From Aureococcus anophagefferens (Eukaryota > Sar > Pelagophyceae > Pelagomonadales > Pelagomonadaceae), in NCBI RefSeq assembly GCF_000186865.1, contig NW_008705566.1, forward strand, positions 2,039,699-2,103,698: a DNA stretch of 64,000 nt, written 5' to 3'. The position numbers and the translations under genes were made by a program. The notes beneath the pieces are model-generated. The model was not told the origin of the DNA, did no database searches, and saw only the letters and a program-made list of their open reading frames with translations. Each line of letters opens with the position of its first letter. The stretch's first letter is position 1. Positions 37,135 to 47,282 of this stretch are shown piece after piece.

Positions 37135-39851
37135 GGCGCGGCGCGCCGCGGCGGCGCGGCGGAGGTGGCCCGGCGGCGGTGAGCGCGGCGGCGGCGCGGA
37201 AGTGGCGCGGCGGCGGCTGGCGCCTGCGAATTCGTGGGGTTCGCGGCGGCCGGAAGACGCGCGAGGGGGCGCGCGACGTGGCGCGCCGTCGGCGGCGTGG
37301 GGCGGGGCGCGCCCCGGCCCTCGACGGTGGACGCGGGGCGGCGTACGGCGCGGGCGCTGCGCGAACGACGAGCAGTACCCTCGCAGATCGACGAGGCCGA
37401 TTATCGAATCGATGGCACCGGGCTGCACCATGAAAAACAGTGGCAGTCAAACACGGCCGAATGAGCTTGTCGTTGCCTTCGGCGAGTGCTTGTGGCAGCT
37501 CCGCTGGCGTGCGGGCGCAAATCGGCCGCGCTCCGCCAGTGCTGCTGCGTCACAGCGCGCCTCCGGGAGCGCTCGAGGCGCCCGCGGTCGCGACCACCTT
37601 ACCGCTGCTGAACGTCTTTGGAGGAGGCGATGCCGACGTGCGGCGGAGCCGCGGCGCCAGCGGTCGAGCGCCGCCGCGGGCCGCGGCGGAAACGCTCGCG
37701 CGCCGCCGCGGCGCCGAGCGCCGCTCCGAGCGCGTCGCCCACGGCGACGAGCGCCGGCACGACGAGCTCGGCGCCGCGGGGCCCGCCGCCGAGGGCCGCC
37801 GCGCGGAGCCGCGGCGCCGGGCGGTCGACGCCTCGGCGCGGGCCGCGACGCAATCTGCCGCGCGCCGCGGCCGCCGCGCGGCGGAAACGCTCGCGCGCCG
37901 CCGCCGCGGGCCGCGGCGGAAACGCTCGCGCGCCGCCACGGCGCCGTGGTCGATCGTGGCCGAGCGCAGCCGAGCGCGGAGCTCTTTGGCCGAGATGTCC
38001 GAGATCTCCTGCGAGAGCCTCGAGGCCCGCGCGGATGTGGGCGCGGCGGCCGCCGGCTCCGGGGCCCGGTATGCACGGGCCCGCCGAGGACGCCGGCCGC
38101 CGCACCGCGGCGTGCTCCGGGACCTGCGGCGCGACCTCCGCCGCGAGGCGCTCGCCGCAGCCGACGCGCTCCGCGAGGTGCGCGCGCGCGAGCTCGAGGA
38201 GGGCTTCGCCGAGGCGACGGAGGTGCGCCAGCGCGAGGTCTCCGAGCTCGAGGCGCGCGTCGGCGACGACGTCGAGGCCGCGCGTTCGACGCGCGGCTCG
38301 CGGACGAGCTCCGCGCGCGCGACGACGGCCGTTGCTCCTCGCGCCGCCAGCGGCGCGGGCGCCCGGTCCGGTGCTGGACGACGCCGAGGCGGCGGACGCG
38401 GCGCCGCCGCCGGAGCCGCGGACGCCGCCGCCGCCCGCGGCCGCGCCATGCTCACGGCGTCCTAGGGCGACGGCGACGCGCGAAAGCTCCGCGCGTTGCG
38501 CCTCGCGCTTATGCCCTAAGTACGCGTGCCACGACGCGGGGCTTATGTGGCCGGGCGCGCGCGGCGCGTCGGCCGCGGAGCGCGTGCACCCCCGCGTCGG
38601 CCGGCCGCGGACGCGCGGCGTCGCAGATCCGCGGCCACGGGCTCGCGGACGCGCGAAGGGCGCCTGGGCCGAGGGCCGTGGCGGCCCGGGCAGGAGCCAC
38701 GGCGGCGCGGCGACGGGCACGCGTCGGCGGCGCCCCAGGCCGGAGCGCGTTCTCGCCGCCGTCGGCCGCGACGAACGCGCGCGCGGCCCGGGCCGTCGCG
38801 CTCGAGGCCGTCGTCGGGGGCGCCCAGGACGTCGCCGTGGGCCGCGGCGACGGCGAGCTCTCGAGCGCGCCGGCCGTCGCCGCGCGGCGGGCCGGCGCCG
38901 CCGCGGCCGGAGCGCGTGCTCGCCGCCGTCGGCCGCGACGAACGCGCGCGCGGCCCGGGCCATCGCGCTCGAGGCCGTCGTCGGGGGCGCCCAGGACGTC
39001 GCCGTGGGCCGCGGCGACGGCGAGCTCTCGAGCGCGCCGGCCGTCGCCGCGCGGCGGGCCGGCGCCGCCGCGACCGGAGCGCGTTTCGGAGCGCGTGCAT
39101 AGCCCGACCCGCGCGACGTCTGGCGCGAGTCGCTCGAGCCTCGCGCGCATCATCATCCCGCCCAGCCGCCGTCCCGCGCCGTCGCCGGTCTGGCGGCCAG
39201 GCCGCTCGCGAGCGCCGCGCGTCTCGCCACGCGGGCCGCGGCGCGGTGGAGCGTCTGATGCGTCGCGCGCCGCAGCCGCCGCCGCCGTAGAGGAGGTGCG
39301 CGTCGCCACAGAGCCAGCCGCAGTCGTCAGAGGACACCGCGGCGCTGGTCGACAGGGCGAGCGACAAGGTCGCCCGGGCCTCTGGCGGCGGAAACGGCAG
39401 CCCAGGCGCCGCGCCGAACGCTGGCTCGCGTCGAGCCGCTGAGGCTGCCCATCGGCCACCGGAGAGCCACCACTGGTTCAAGAATGGTGTCAAGCAAAGC
39501 GGGACACATTCCGGAATATTGATGTTTCCGACGTATATCTCAGCTTAGAAGCTGATAAAGGCACTGGGCGAGCATGAAGCGCGCCCACGGCGCCGGTGTC
39601 CGCGCCGGCGCCGGCGCGGCCACCGCGCCGCGGCGGCAGCGCCGCAAGCAGCTCGACGCGGCCGCGCACGTCCCCGTCTCGCTCGCGCCGGCCGCGAGGG
39701 CCGCCGCGCGGAGCCGCGGCGCCGTGCGCCGTTCCGAGCGCGCCGCCCGCGGCGACGGGCGCCGGCACGGCCTCGCGGGCGCGGCGGGGCCCGCCGCCGA
39801 GGGCCGCCGCGCGCCGCGCGTCCGCGGCGGAGGCATAGGTAACAGGCTAGT
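37135..39851. other. 2.7-kb GC-rich repeat region without a firm gene
   Basis: Every frame on both strands is open for long stretches, but the translations are Arg/Ala/Pro-rich with no consistent domain. Contents: a degenerate coiled-coil-like frame near 37990-38465 (R-R-D-L-R-R-E-A-L-A-A-A-D, then E-L-E-A-R-V-G-D-D-V-E) that switches frame; a roughly 167-bp tandem duplication at 38741-39083; and a shared block of about 100 bp at 37715-37815 and 39727-39825. The 3' part (39480-39560) is AT-rich. It may hold a pseudogene or a repeat-driven heterochromatic patch. Confidence 0.45.
38741..39083. repeat. Tandem duplication of about 167 bp
   Basis: Two near-identical units start ccggagcgcg near 38741 and 38907, with the beginning of a third near 39074. 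The period is not a multiple of 3, so any protein reading would change frame between copies. This argues that it is non-coding. Confidence 0.8.
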
Positions 39852-40568
39852 TTATTCGATTACTAGGCCTCGCTTCCTGGCGGACCTCTCCCGGGCCTTC
39901 TCCTCCTTCTCCCGCTCGTACTCCTCGGCGAGCTTCATCTGCTTCGCCATGTCTGTCTCCCGCGGCCGAACCCACCACCGTGACTCGGGAAGCAGCGGCT
40001 CCAGAGCCTGAGCCCGAAGCCGAACCTGAGCCTCGGCCCCAACCAGAACCCGAATCCGAACCCGAACCCGAAGCTGAGCCTGAGCCTGAGCCGGAGCCGG
40101 CTCGGGCTCGGGCTCCGGCTCCGGCTCGGGCTCGGGCTCCGGCTCCGGCTCCGCGAGGGCGCGCAGGACCGCCGCGGCCTTCTCGTGGCCCTCGCGCGCC
40201 GCGTAGTCCGCCGGCGCCAAGCCGTGCCAGTCCGCGGGCGTCATCGTGCCGATCGCGCGCCGGACGGCGCCGTCCGTGCCCTCGTGGCCCCGGTTGTAGA
40301 AGTCCAGCAGCTCCAGCAGCACGCGCATGAGGACGCGCTTGAACAGGAACCAGTCGCCTCTTCTGCCTACGACTGCAACACACAATTTCTCGGTCAAAAT
40401 TACGCGCGCTTCGTCGGTGACGAGGCGCACCCGCGCCGCGATATCGCGCCCGTCGTCGTCGCGCATGGAAGCCTGCAAACGCTTCCATGCCAACTTCGGC
40501 TCAGGAGACAACAAGTTTCTCATGTTATCCCAGAGTTGGTCCATCATGTTTTCAGTCGGGGCATTCAA
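39852..40568 (-). CDS. Ankyrin-type protein with a Glu-Pro repeat
   Basis: This 238-residue protein starts MNAPTENMMDQLWDNMR. A helical region is followed by one ankyrin-like unit near residue 115 (G-L-A-P-A-D-Y-A-A-R-E-G-H-E-K-A-A-A-V-L). About ten Glu-Pro dipeptides then come from a hexanucleotide microsatellite (40080-40155). A strand-like stretch (R-V-R-V-R-I-R-V-L-V) and a charged helix ending R-K-R-G-L-V-I-E complete it. A single ankyrin unit is short for a stable domain. Function unknown. The 5' end overlaps the possible start of a broken plus-strand gene. Confidence 0.6.
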   Translation of the reverse strand: MNAPTENMMDQLWDNMRNLLSPEPKLAWKRLQASMRDDDGRDIAARVRLVTDEARVILTEKLCVAVVGRRGDWFLFKRVLMRVLLELLDFYNRGHEGTDGAVRRAIGTMTPADWHGLAPADYAAREGHEKAAAVLRALAEPEPEPEPEPEPEPEPEPAPAQAQAQLRVRVRIRVLVGAEAQVRLRAQALEPLLPESRWWVRPRETDMAKQMKLAEEYEREKEEKARERSARKRGLVIE

Positions 40569-41850
40569 TAATCAATGTATCATTTCCTTGCCGCTCAGCT
40601 TCGTGCACGCAGCATGGGCTGCCGACGCTCAGCCCCGTCCTGTCCTTCAACTGCACGACCTACGACACGCGCGTCCAGGTGCTCCAGGTCGACGACGACA
40701 GCGACATGTACGGCGTCGCCAGCCTCGAGGTGACCACGGGCGAGTACGACATCCTCTGGGACGTCGACTGGTTCGACGGCCACGTCAACGCCGTGGGCCT
40801 CTACGCGCCCGAGGGCGAGGGCACCTACGCCTGGGGCTCCTTCGGCGGCTGCCTCTGCAAGCTCTACCGCGTCCGCGCGCAGCGCCTCGACGCGCCCCTG
40901 GAGGAGGAGAAGCCGAACGTCGACGCGGTCCTGGGCGGCGGCGACGACTACTCCAAGGACGTCGGCCGCGACGAGCGGTGCTTCTACTGGGTGGAGAGCA
41001 TCCTCGACGACGAGCCCGTGTCCCGCTCGGGCGTCGAGTTCCTCGTCTCCGAGGACCTGTACGAGGAGGCCGTGCTCGACGTCGCGACGGTCACCGAGAC
41101 CGGCGGCCAGGTCTGGATCGACGACGACCTCGTCGACGGCCAGGTCTGGATCGACGACGACCTCGTCGACGGCTCCTACCTCTTCCGCCTCGGCGAGGCC
41201 TTCGAGATCTTCGTGGGCAAGATCATCACGGGCTCGGGCTACCCGGAGACCTACGCGGTCCTCGCGACGTCGCGTGGCAGGACGGCGACCAGGAGTTCGG
41301 CGCGGCCTTCACGTTCTACGACCCCCAGGGCGACGTCCACGTCCTCTTCTCGTCGAACCAGGGGTCGGGCGTGTACGAGCTCGCGCTGCCGATCGCGATC
41401 CCCGACGGCTGCTGGAACACGGGCGTCGACACGTCGTCGCGCGCCGGCTGCTCGGCCGCGGGCGCGCAGCCCATCAACTACATCGACCCGTCGGACGAGA
41501 CGGACAGCAACGACGGCATGGACTGCCCCTACGACCTCGAGATGTTCGTCCCGTCGGCCGCGCCGACGCGCGGCCCGTCGTTCTCGCCCATCGAGCCCTT
41601 CGACCGCGCCGCGCACAGCAACCCGGTCCAGGTGCTCCAGGTCGACGACGAGAGCGACATGTACAGCGTCGCGGAGCTCGACGTGGCCACGGGCGAGTAC
41701 GAGGTCCACGGGCGAGTACGAGGTCCTCTGGGACATCGACTGGTTCGACGGGCATGTCAACGTCGTGGACCAGGGCAAGTCGTGGGCCTTCACGCACTGC
41801 ATGTTCGCGCGCCGTCCGAGTCGTCGCCGCGCCGCGGACCACGCGTCGCT
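40487..41850 (+). pseudogene. Frame-broken gene for a two-repeat extracellular-type protein
   Basis: Two homologous segments are visible. One reads V-Q-V-L-Q-V-D-D-D-S-D-M-Y, then D-I-L-W-D-V-D-W-F-D-G-H-V-N (40676-40800). The other reads V-Q-V-L-Q-V-D-D-E-S-D-M-Y, then E-V-L-W-D-I-D-W-F-D-G-H-V-N (41627-41770). Between them are acidic sequence, an in-frame 33-bp tandem duplication (41097-41170) and a stramenopile-style P-S-A-A-P-T-R-G-P-S linker. The frame shifts near 41265 and again at 41692-41729, where a 19-bp block (ccacgggcgagtacgaggt) is duplicated. The second half of repeat 2 is lost. No credible signal peptide remains. Probably a decaying gene; draft errors could explain the first shift but not easily the duplication. 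Confidence 0.6.
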
Positions 41851-42008
41851 CGATCGGCGGACGGAGCACGGCGATCGGCCCGGTGCTCGGCGGCGTCGGC
41901 CGGGAGCGGCGACCCCGCGGGCCAGAGGCGCCGCTCGACGGCCGCCGACGCGTCGGGGACGCCGTCCGCGGCGCCGCGGCGGGGCAGACCCGTAAGAAGG
42001 TGGAGTCG

Positions 42009-43277
42009 TGGGAAAGATCTTAAGGCTGGGTGAAGGCGTCGCGGGCGCGGCCGGCGCGGGCGCGGGCGCGGCGGCGCCCGCGGCGCCCGCGGCTCCAGCG
42101 GCGGCGCCGCGTCCGCGGTGTCGCGGTCGTCGTCCGGCGCCGGCCCGGGCGTCCACGCCGCCGGCGGGGCGACGGGCGACAGCCGCCCCATGCCCGCGTG
42201 CCCCTGGTTGTAGACGGGTAGGAGCTTTTGTCGGCGTAGATCGTCGGCAGCTTCCGCGAGGCCGTCGGAGTAGAGGCTGCGTCGCCGCTCGGCGCGTTGC
42301 CGACGTCGGTCTCGTGCGCGGCCGTGATGCCGCCGCCGACGTGGAAGAACTCGGACACGAGCAAGTCGATCTACGCCACGACCTCGTGGGCCTCGACGTC
42401 CCGCGCGAGGTGCGCGCTGCGAGCAGGGGCTCCCTCGGCGTGGCACGGGCCGCGAAGTCGCCGTCGCCGCCGATGCTGAACGCGCAGGCCGACTCGCCGG
42501 AGTCGAACCAGCCTGAGCCGCCGATGTCCTCGGCCGTGGGCGGCGAGGTATTCTCGATGCGGCCGCGCGCCCGTCGCGTGAGCGTCCGCGCGTCGTTGGC
42601 CGCGCGCGTGTCGTCGACGTCGTAGGTCGCCGCCACCGTGGTCTCGACGATGGAGATGACGTGCGGGAGGGCGCTCGAGGACACCTCGACGCGCAACGTC
42701 TGGCCGATCTCGAAGAGGGTCTCGACGATCGGCCCGACGTCCGGCTTCTCCGACGCCGTCGCGAAGCACTCCGCGCTGTCGACATCGAAGTAGCAGAGGT
42801 GTGCGTGGACCCGGAAGAGCGCGTAGAAGGTCCCGTCGCGGGCGCCGGGCGTGTAGAGGAGCACGACGACGATGGCGTGGTGGTCCCCGTACGCGACCGT
42901 GTAGGCCCTGGAATAGACGTCCGCGACGACGTCGAGCTGGCGCAGGCTGTGCTCGTCCACGCCGTCGTAGCGCGTGTCCTGCCTGCGTCGGGTTCTCGTA
43001 GAGCTCGCAGCTGACGTCGGAGAGCGTCGCGCCAGGCGCGACGAGCGGCGACTCGAGGTCGAACATGACGGCGCTTTGGTTCGACGCGAAGCTGGGTGGC
43101 TCGCGCCCGTCGCTGCCCACGCGGCGAGCGTGCGCGCCGGGAGCTCGTGCGAGCGCGAGCGCCTGGAGCTGGCGCGAGCCACGGAAGCTCGGCCGCCGCA
43201 TGAGCCGATCGACTGCGTGTGTGCGGCTGCCCGCCGCATCGGGCTAGCAGCACCAGTGACGCGTAGGTTGGCGGCAT
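42009..43277 (-). pseudogene. Frame-broken gene, unknown family
   Basis: A start at 43277 (M-P-P-T-Y-A-S-L-V-L-L-A) could be a signal peptide. Coding-like sequence then appears in successive frames. They are S-A-V-M-F-D-L-E-S-P-L-V-A-P-G-A; then Y-D-G-V-D-E-H-S-L-R-Q-L-D-V-V with G-D-H-H-A-I-V-V-V-L-L-Y-T-P-G; then L-L-V-S-E-F-F-H-V-G-G-G-I-T; then L-P-V-Y-N-Q-G-H-A-G-M-G-R-L-S-P. One shift coincides with a duplicated gcag at about 42980. At least three breaks are needed. Small tandem duplications at breaks here and in the neighbouring plus-strand gene suggest both are decaying. Confidence 0.5.
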
Positions 43278-43332
43278 GGTGCACTCACTGTCCGCCCGAG
43301 CGCGACCGAGATCTGCGCTCGAGCTGCGAGTC

Positions 43333-44040
43333 ATGTCCATGTCTCTTCAGATCGTCGACTTCGTTCGCGCCGCGTCCCCAAACGAGCGACAGCAAGCCTC
43401 TCGTTTGGCCATGGCGTGCCTGACGCACGTGCGCCGCAAGGGCGTCCGCAGCATTCTCCAGGACGTTTGGGCGCACCCGAACGACGTGGAGCTCAGCAAC
43501 GCCATGGAGGCCGCGCTCTGGTGCACGGTCATCCGTTTGCCCGCCCTCCTCCTCTGTAACCCGCAAGCGGCGGTCGGGCCGCTCTTCTTCGCCATGTTCC
43601 GCGACGACTACTCCGCGCGGCGCTTCCAGATCTTCAAGGACCGCATCGAGCGCGAGGCGCTGCTCCGCGCCCTCGACATCGACCGCTCGGCGCCGCGCCG
43701 CGCCCTCGACATCGAGCGCTCGGCGCCGCGCCGCGCCCTCGACATCGAGCGCTCGGCGCCGCGCCGCGTCGTCGAGGTCTCGCGCTCGCCGCTGTACCGC
43801 GCCCTGCGCCGCATCGAGGACGCGGCGCCGCAGGAGAAGCACCTCGTCGAGTTGACCCAGGAGGAGCGCTACATGCTCCACGCGCACATCGATACCCTGA
43901 CCACGGGAGAGGAGCTCAAGGCCTGCTGCGTCGCGTTCGGCTTGCCGCCCGACGGCGGCCCATTCCGCTTTGGGTTACCCGCCGCGCGACTCAAGGACTT
44001 TGTCGACGGCCGGCCTGCGAAGAAGCGCCGCCTCACCTAA
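43333..44040 (+). CDS. Unassigned 235-residue protein with a nuclear-type basic tail
   Basis: It starts MSMSLQIVDFVRAASPNERQQ. Residues 20-115 are helical. Then come three tandem 10-residue units (R-A-L-D-I-E-R-S-A-P) from a 30-bp repeat (43664-43770). V-V-E-V-S-R-S-P-L-Y-R and a final region with E-E-L-K-A-C-C-V-A-F-G-L-P follow. It ends P-A-K-K-R-R-L-T, which looks like a nuclear localisation signal. The E-E-R-Y/E-L-K spacing faintly recalls SAP-like helices. No family is recognised. It is head-to-head with the broken gene to its left, 55 bp between starts. Confidence 0.65.
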   Translation: MSMSLQIVDFVRAASPNERQQASRLAMACLTHVRRKGVRSILQDVWAHPNDVELSNAMEAALWCTVIRLPALLLCNPQAAVGPLFFAMFRDDYSARRFQIFKDRIEREALLRALDIDRSAPRRALDIERSAPRRALDIERSAPRRVVEVSRSPLYRALRRIEDAAPQEKHLVELTQEERYMLHAHIDTLTTGEELKACCVAFGLPPDGGPFRFGLPAARLKDFVDGRPAKKRRLT

Positions 44041-44447
44041 AACCCCATTTGAAACACTCCGCGCGAGCTCAGGACTAGGTTAAAAAAAAGTTTATGTACG
44101 GGACGTCTTCGGCCCGGCCGAAGCCGCCTAAGAGAGCTCTCCTCGCCGCGGACTTGAGCGCGAGCGCCGCGCCACGGGGGACGACCTATAGGACGGCCGC
44201 TGTGCGCGGCGATCGCCGGGCCGCGGGGCCGCTCCTCGCGTAGCTCGCGGAGGCCGACTCCGACGCCGAGGAGGACGCCGAGCTGTGAATTTTGAATTTT
44301 GAAGTTTAATTGAAATTGCAGAGGATGGTCGGCGTTCACCGCCGTCGCGGCGCTTCCATTCCGGACGGAGCTTTCGTTCTCTGGCCCCCGCAGAAGGAGC
44401 GCAGCGCCTTCGTGTCACGGTCATGGAGTAACCCTGCGCGAGCGCGC
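44041..44447. other. Intergenic region, nothing firm
   Basis: 407 bp. It has an A-run near 44081-44090 and an AT-rich direct repeat (gaattttgaattttgaag) near 44285. The plus strand could read a short acidic tail (A-E-A-D-S-D-A-E-E-D) without a start. It must contain the promoter of the PDZ-OmpA gene. Confidence 0.45.
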
Positions 44448-46360
44448 ATGGCCGGCCACATGGAGGTCACCTTCGAGCAAAAAGCGCTGGGCATGGTCAT
44501 CGGCTGCCGCGAGCGGGATAAGCGCGCCGTCGTGGTCACGATACGGAAGGGCGGCGCCGCCGAGTCGCTCGGCGTGCTGCCCGGCATGCTCATCGCCAGC
44601 GTCGACGGGTCGGCGATGACGTCCTTCGACGAGGCGCGCGCCCCGCGTCCGGTCTCGAGCGGCCCGGGGCCGCCGCGCGCGCGTTTCGCTTCTGGATCTC
44701 GATGGTCGCGCCGCAGGTCATCGGCCGCGTGCCCCGCATGCAGCGCCCCCTGCGCGTCGCCTTCGAGGTCCCGTCGCCGCCGGCGTCGCCGGCGTCGAGC
44801 CCGGCGTCGGCGAGCGGGCGCGAGAGCCCCGCGTCGTCCGCGTCGAGCCGGTCGTCGAGCGGGTCGAGCCGCGGGTCGCCGCCGCCCGCGTCGCCGTCGG
44901 CGGACGCGCCCGCGGCGCTGCCGCGCATCCCCGCGCCGCCGCCCAAGTTCAAGCCGCCGCCGCCGCCGCGGCGCGTCGTCGAGGTCTCGCGCGTCGCCGC
45001 CGCGGCGGCGCCGGCGGCGCCGGCGACGGCGGGCGGCGCCGTCGCGGGCCGCTGGGAGGCGATCCAGCGCGAGCACGAGGCCCACGCGCGGCGGGCCCTC
45101 GACGCCGTGCGCGACGGCGTCGTGCGGGACATGGCGACCATGGAGCTCGAGGACCGCGAGGTCGTCCGGGGCAAGATCCGCTTCTTCTCGCAGCTCTTCG
45201 CGTCGGCCGTGTCCGCGGGCGCGTCCGAGGCGCGGCTCCTCACGGAGGTCGACGCGCCGTCGGCGCGGCGCACGCGCGACACGCTGCGCCACCGGCGGCG
45301 CTGCGCCGCGGACGAGGATCTCCGGGCCCGGCGCGCGCCGCGGCCGACGTTCGAGAACGTCGCGGCAAATCCGAACGAGCTCGTCATCATGCTCCAGTCG
45401 CCCGCGCTGAGCGACGGCGGCCTGCCGGCGAGCCCGACGCGGCGGCCCGCGGCGGGCCGCGCGGCCGACCGCTTGGTCTACGCGTTGGTCGACGTGTCGC
45501 GCGTCGACGACCCCGCGGAGGCCGCGGCCGTCGCGACGTGGCGACGGTACGAGGGGCCGCTCCGCGTGACGGAGCCGGGGAAGTACGCGGTGCTCACGAA
45601 GCTCATCCCCGGGGCGCCGCCCATGGCCCAGGCCGACGCCGACGCGTTGCGCGAGGACGCGCTCGCGGGCGGCCGCCACTCCGACGACCTCGGCAATCTC
45701 CTCTACGAGACGTGCGCGGCGGAGTCGTGCGTCGCCACCGCGGTCTTTGAACTCGGCGAGTCGCCGCCGTTGCTCCAGTACGAGGAGTGCCCCCAGGAGC
45801 TGGCCTTCGTGGCGCGGCGGGACGCGGCGGGCCTGGCGTGCCGCAAGTGCGGCGGCGAGGCGACGGGCGACCGAAGGCTCTACGCGAAGGCCGGCTTCGT
45901 CATCTGCCGCGCGTGCGCGCTGCGGGGCGCGGGCGTCATGGTCGACCCGGGCGCGCGGCGCATGTGGTTCTCCCAGATGATCTCCTTCGTCGGCAACCGC
46001 GCCATCCCGCTCCCGAAGTCGCAGCCCCTGCTCACGCAGATCCTACGGGTGCTGCAGGCGCACCCGGGCATGTGCGTCCGCTTCGAGGGCCACGTCAACT
46101 CCAAGTGCGGCCTCGACTGCGACGGCTCCAAGCCCTGCGCCAACGCGGGCGAGATGTGCAAGAAGTGCCCGGGCGGCGCGTTGGGCCTGTCGACGGCGCG
46201 CGCGAACGCCGTCCGCGCGTTCGTCCTCGCCTGCGGCGTCGAGAGCGACCGCATCTACGCCGAGGGCTTCGCCGGGACGCGACGATTGACCGGCGACGTC
46301 ATCGACGAGAGCATGGGCCACATCAACCGCCGCGTCGAGGTCCACACGCTCCTCTGCTGA
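44448..46360 (+). CDS. PDZ domain plus OmpA-like domain protein; frame break near 44650
   Basis: From MAGHMEVTFEQ, an N-terminal PDZ domain is readable: A-L-G-M-V-I-G-C, V-V-V-T-I-R-K-G-G-A-A, L-P-G-M-L-I-A-S-V-D-G. Its last helix and strand (A-F-R-F-W-I-S-M-V-A-P-Q, R-P-L-R-V-A-F-E-V) lie in another frame, so about 26 bases near 44640-44670 must be removed or an indel exists. A Pro/Ser-rich linker and a helical region follow. A four-Cys zinc-ribbon-like pair (C-R-K-C-G-G and I-C-R-A-C) comes next, then a C-terminal OmpA-type domain (F-E-G-H-V-N, L-S-T-A-R-A-N-A-V-R-A-F, H-I-N-R-R-V-E-V). OmpA domains bind peptidoglycan in bacteria; the ligand in this eukaryote is unknown. Confidence 0.75.
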
Positions 46361-46434
46361 GCGCCGACCCCCTGTTGTCCCCTCCGTCGTACATAGTGAA
46401 CCTGTCGTTGCAGTCGGGTTACCGCTTCCGAAGC

Positions 46435-46524
46435 ATGGTGGGCTGCTCGGCCCTCGCGCGGCGCTGCGTCGCGTCGGAGATGGTGGGCTGCTCGGCCCTC
46501 GCGCGGCGCTGCGTCGCGACGCGG
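46435..46524. repeat. Tandem 45-bp duplication of the GST presequence
   Basis: Positions 46435-46479 and 46480-46524 are identical over about 40 bp. The unit is 15 codons, so the frame is kept and two consecutive start codons are offered. Confidence 0.9.
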
Positions 46525-47255
46525 CGGCTGCACAGTACGGCACCGATGACGCTCTACCACTGCGTCGGCGCGCGGTCGCTGCGCGTGCTCTGGGCCTTCA
46601 AGGAGCTCGGGATGTCAGAGTACGACTTGGTGACCATGCCCTTCCCGCCCCGGGCGCACCACCGGCCGTTCCTCGAGCTGAATCCACTGGGGACCATACC
46701 GCTCCTGGTCCACGGCGACGCGAAGCTCACGGAGTCCTGCGCGGGCGCCGTCTACGCCGCGGAGGCCGTCGCGCCGGACGGCCCGCTGCTCGTGCGGCCG
46801 GCCGAGCCGGACTACGCGAGCTTCCTCAACTGGAATTACCATGCGGACGCGACGCTCACCTTCCCGCAGACGCTCGTGCTGCGGTACCGCGACTTCGCGC
46901 GCCGGCGGCGTCCACCCCGCGCGTTTTCGAGACGATCACGACCGCGACGTAGGAGCCGCACAAGAACCTCGGCGGCGCGGCGGACGACTACGCCAAGTGG
47001 TTCCTCGCGCGCCTGCGCCTGCTGGACGCGGCGCTCGAGGACCGCCGCGACTTCCTCTGCGCGGGCCGGTTCACGGTCGCGGACGCGAACGTCGGCTACG
47101 CGCTCTTCCTCGGCCGCGAGATCGGTCTCGCGGGCGCCTACGCGCCCCAGACCGCGGCCTACCTCGACCGCCTCGTCGGCCGGCCCGCGTTCCAGGCCGC
47201 GCGGGCCGAGGAGGCGGCGTCGCTCGCGTCGTGGCATAAGGCGCGTGGGGCGTAG
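46435..47255 (+). CDS. Glutathione S-transferase with a duplicated presequence and a 56-bp GC-AG intron
   Basis: Exons 46435-46896 and 46953-47255 join in phase 0 to 254 residues. The presequence M-V-G-C-S-A-L-A-R-R-C-V-A occurs twice in tandem before R-R-L-H-S-T, a likely mitochondrial signal. The thioredoxin-fold half has Y-H-C-V-G-A-R-S-L-R-V-L-W-A and N-P-L-G-T-I-P-L-L-V; the E-S-C-A-G-A-V-Y glutathione motif follows. The helical half has the N-capping motif F-T-V-A-D-A-N-V-G-Y-A-L. GSTs conjugate glutathione to electrophiles; the substrate is not predictable. Without the intron the second half would be in the wrong frame, and the joined Y-R-D-F-E-P-H-K-N-L reads normally. Confidence 0.85.
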
Positions 47256-47282
47256 GCGGCTTAGGGGCGCCGGAGTCCCGGC

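Noticed and set aside
37133..39442. 769-residue plus-strand frame
   Set aside because: Arg/Ala/Gly-rich, no motif, and it reads through tandem repeats whose period is not a multiple of 3.
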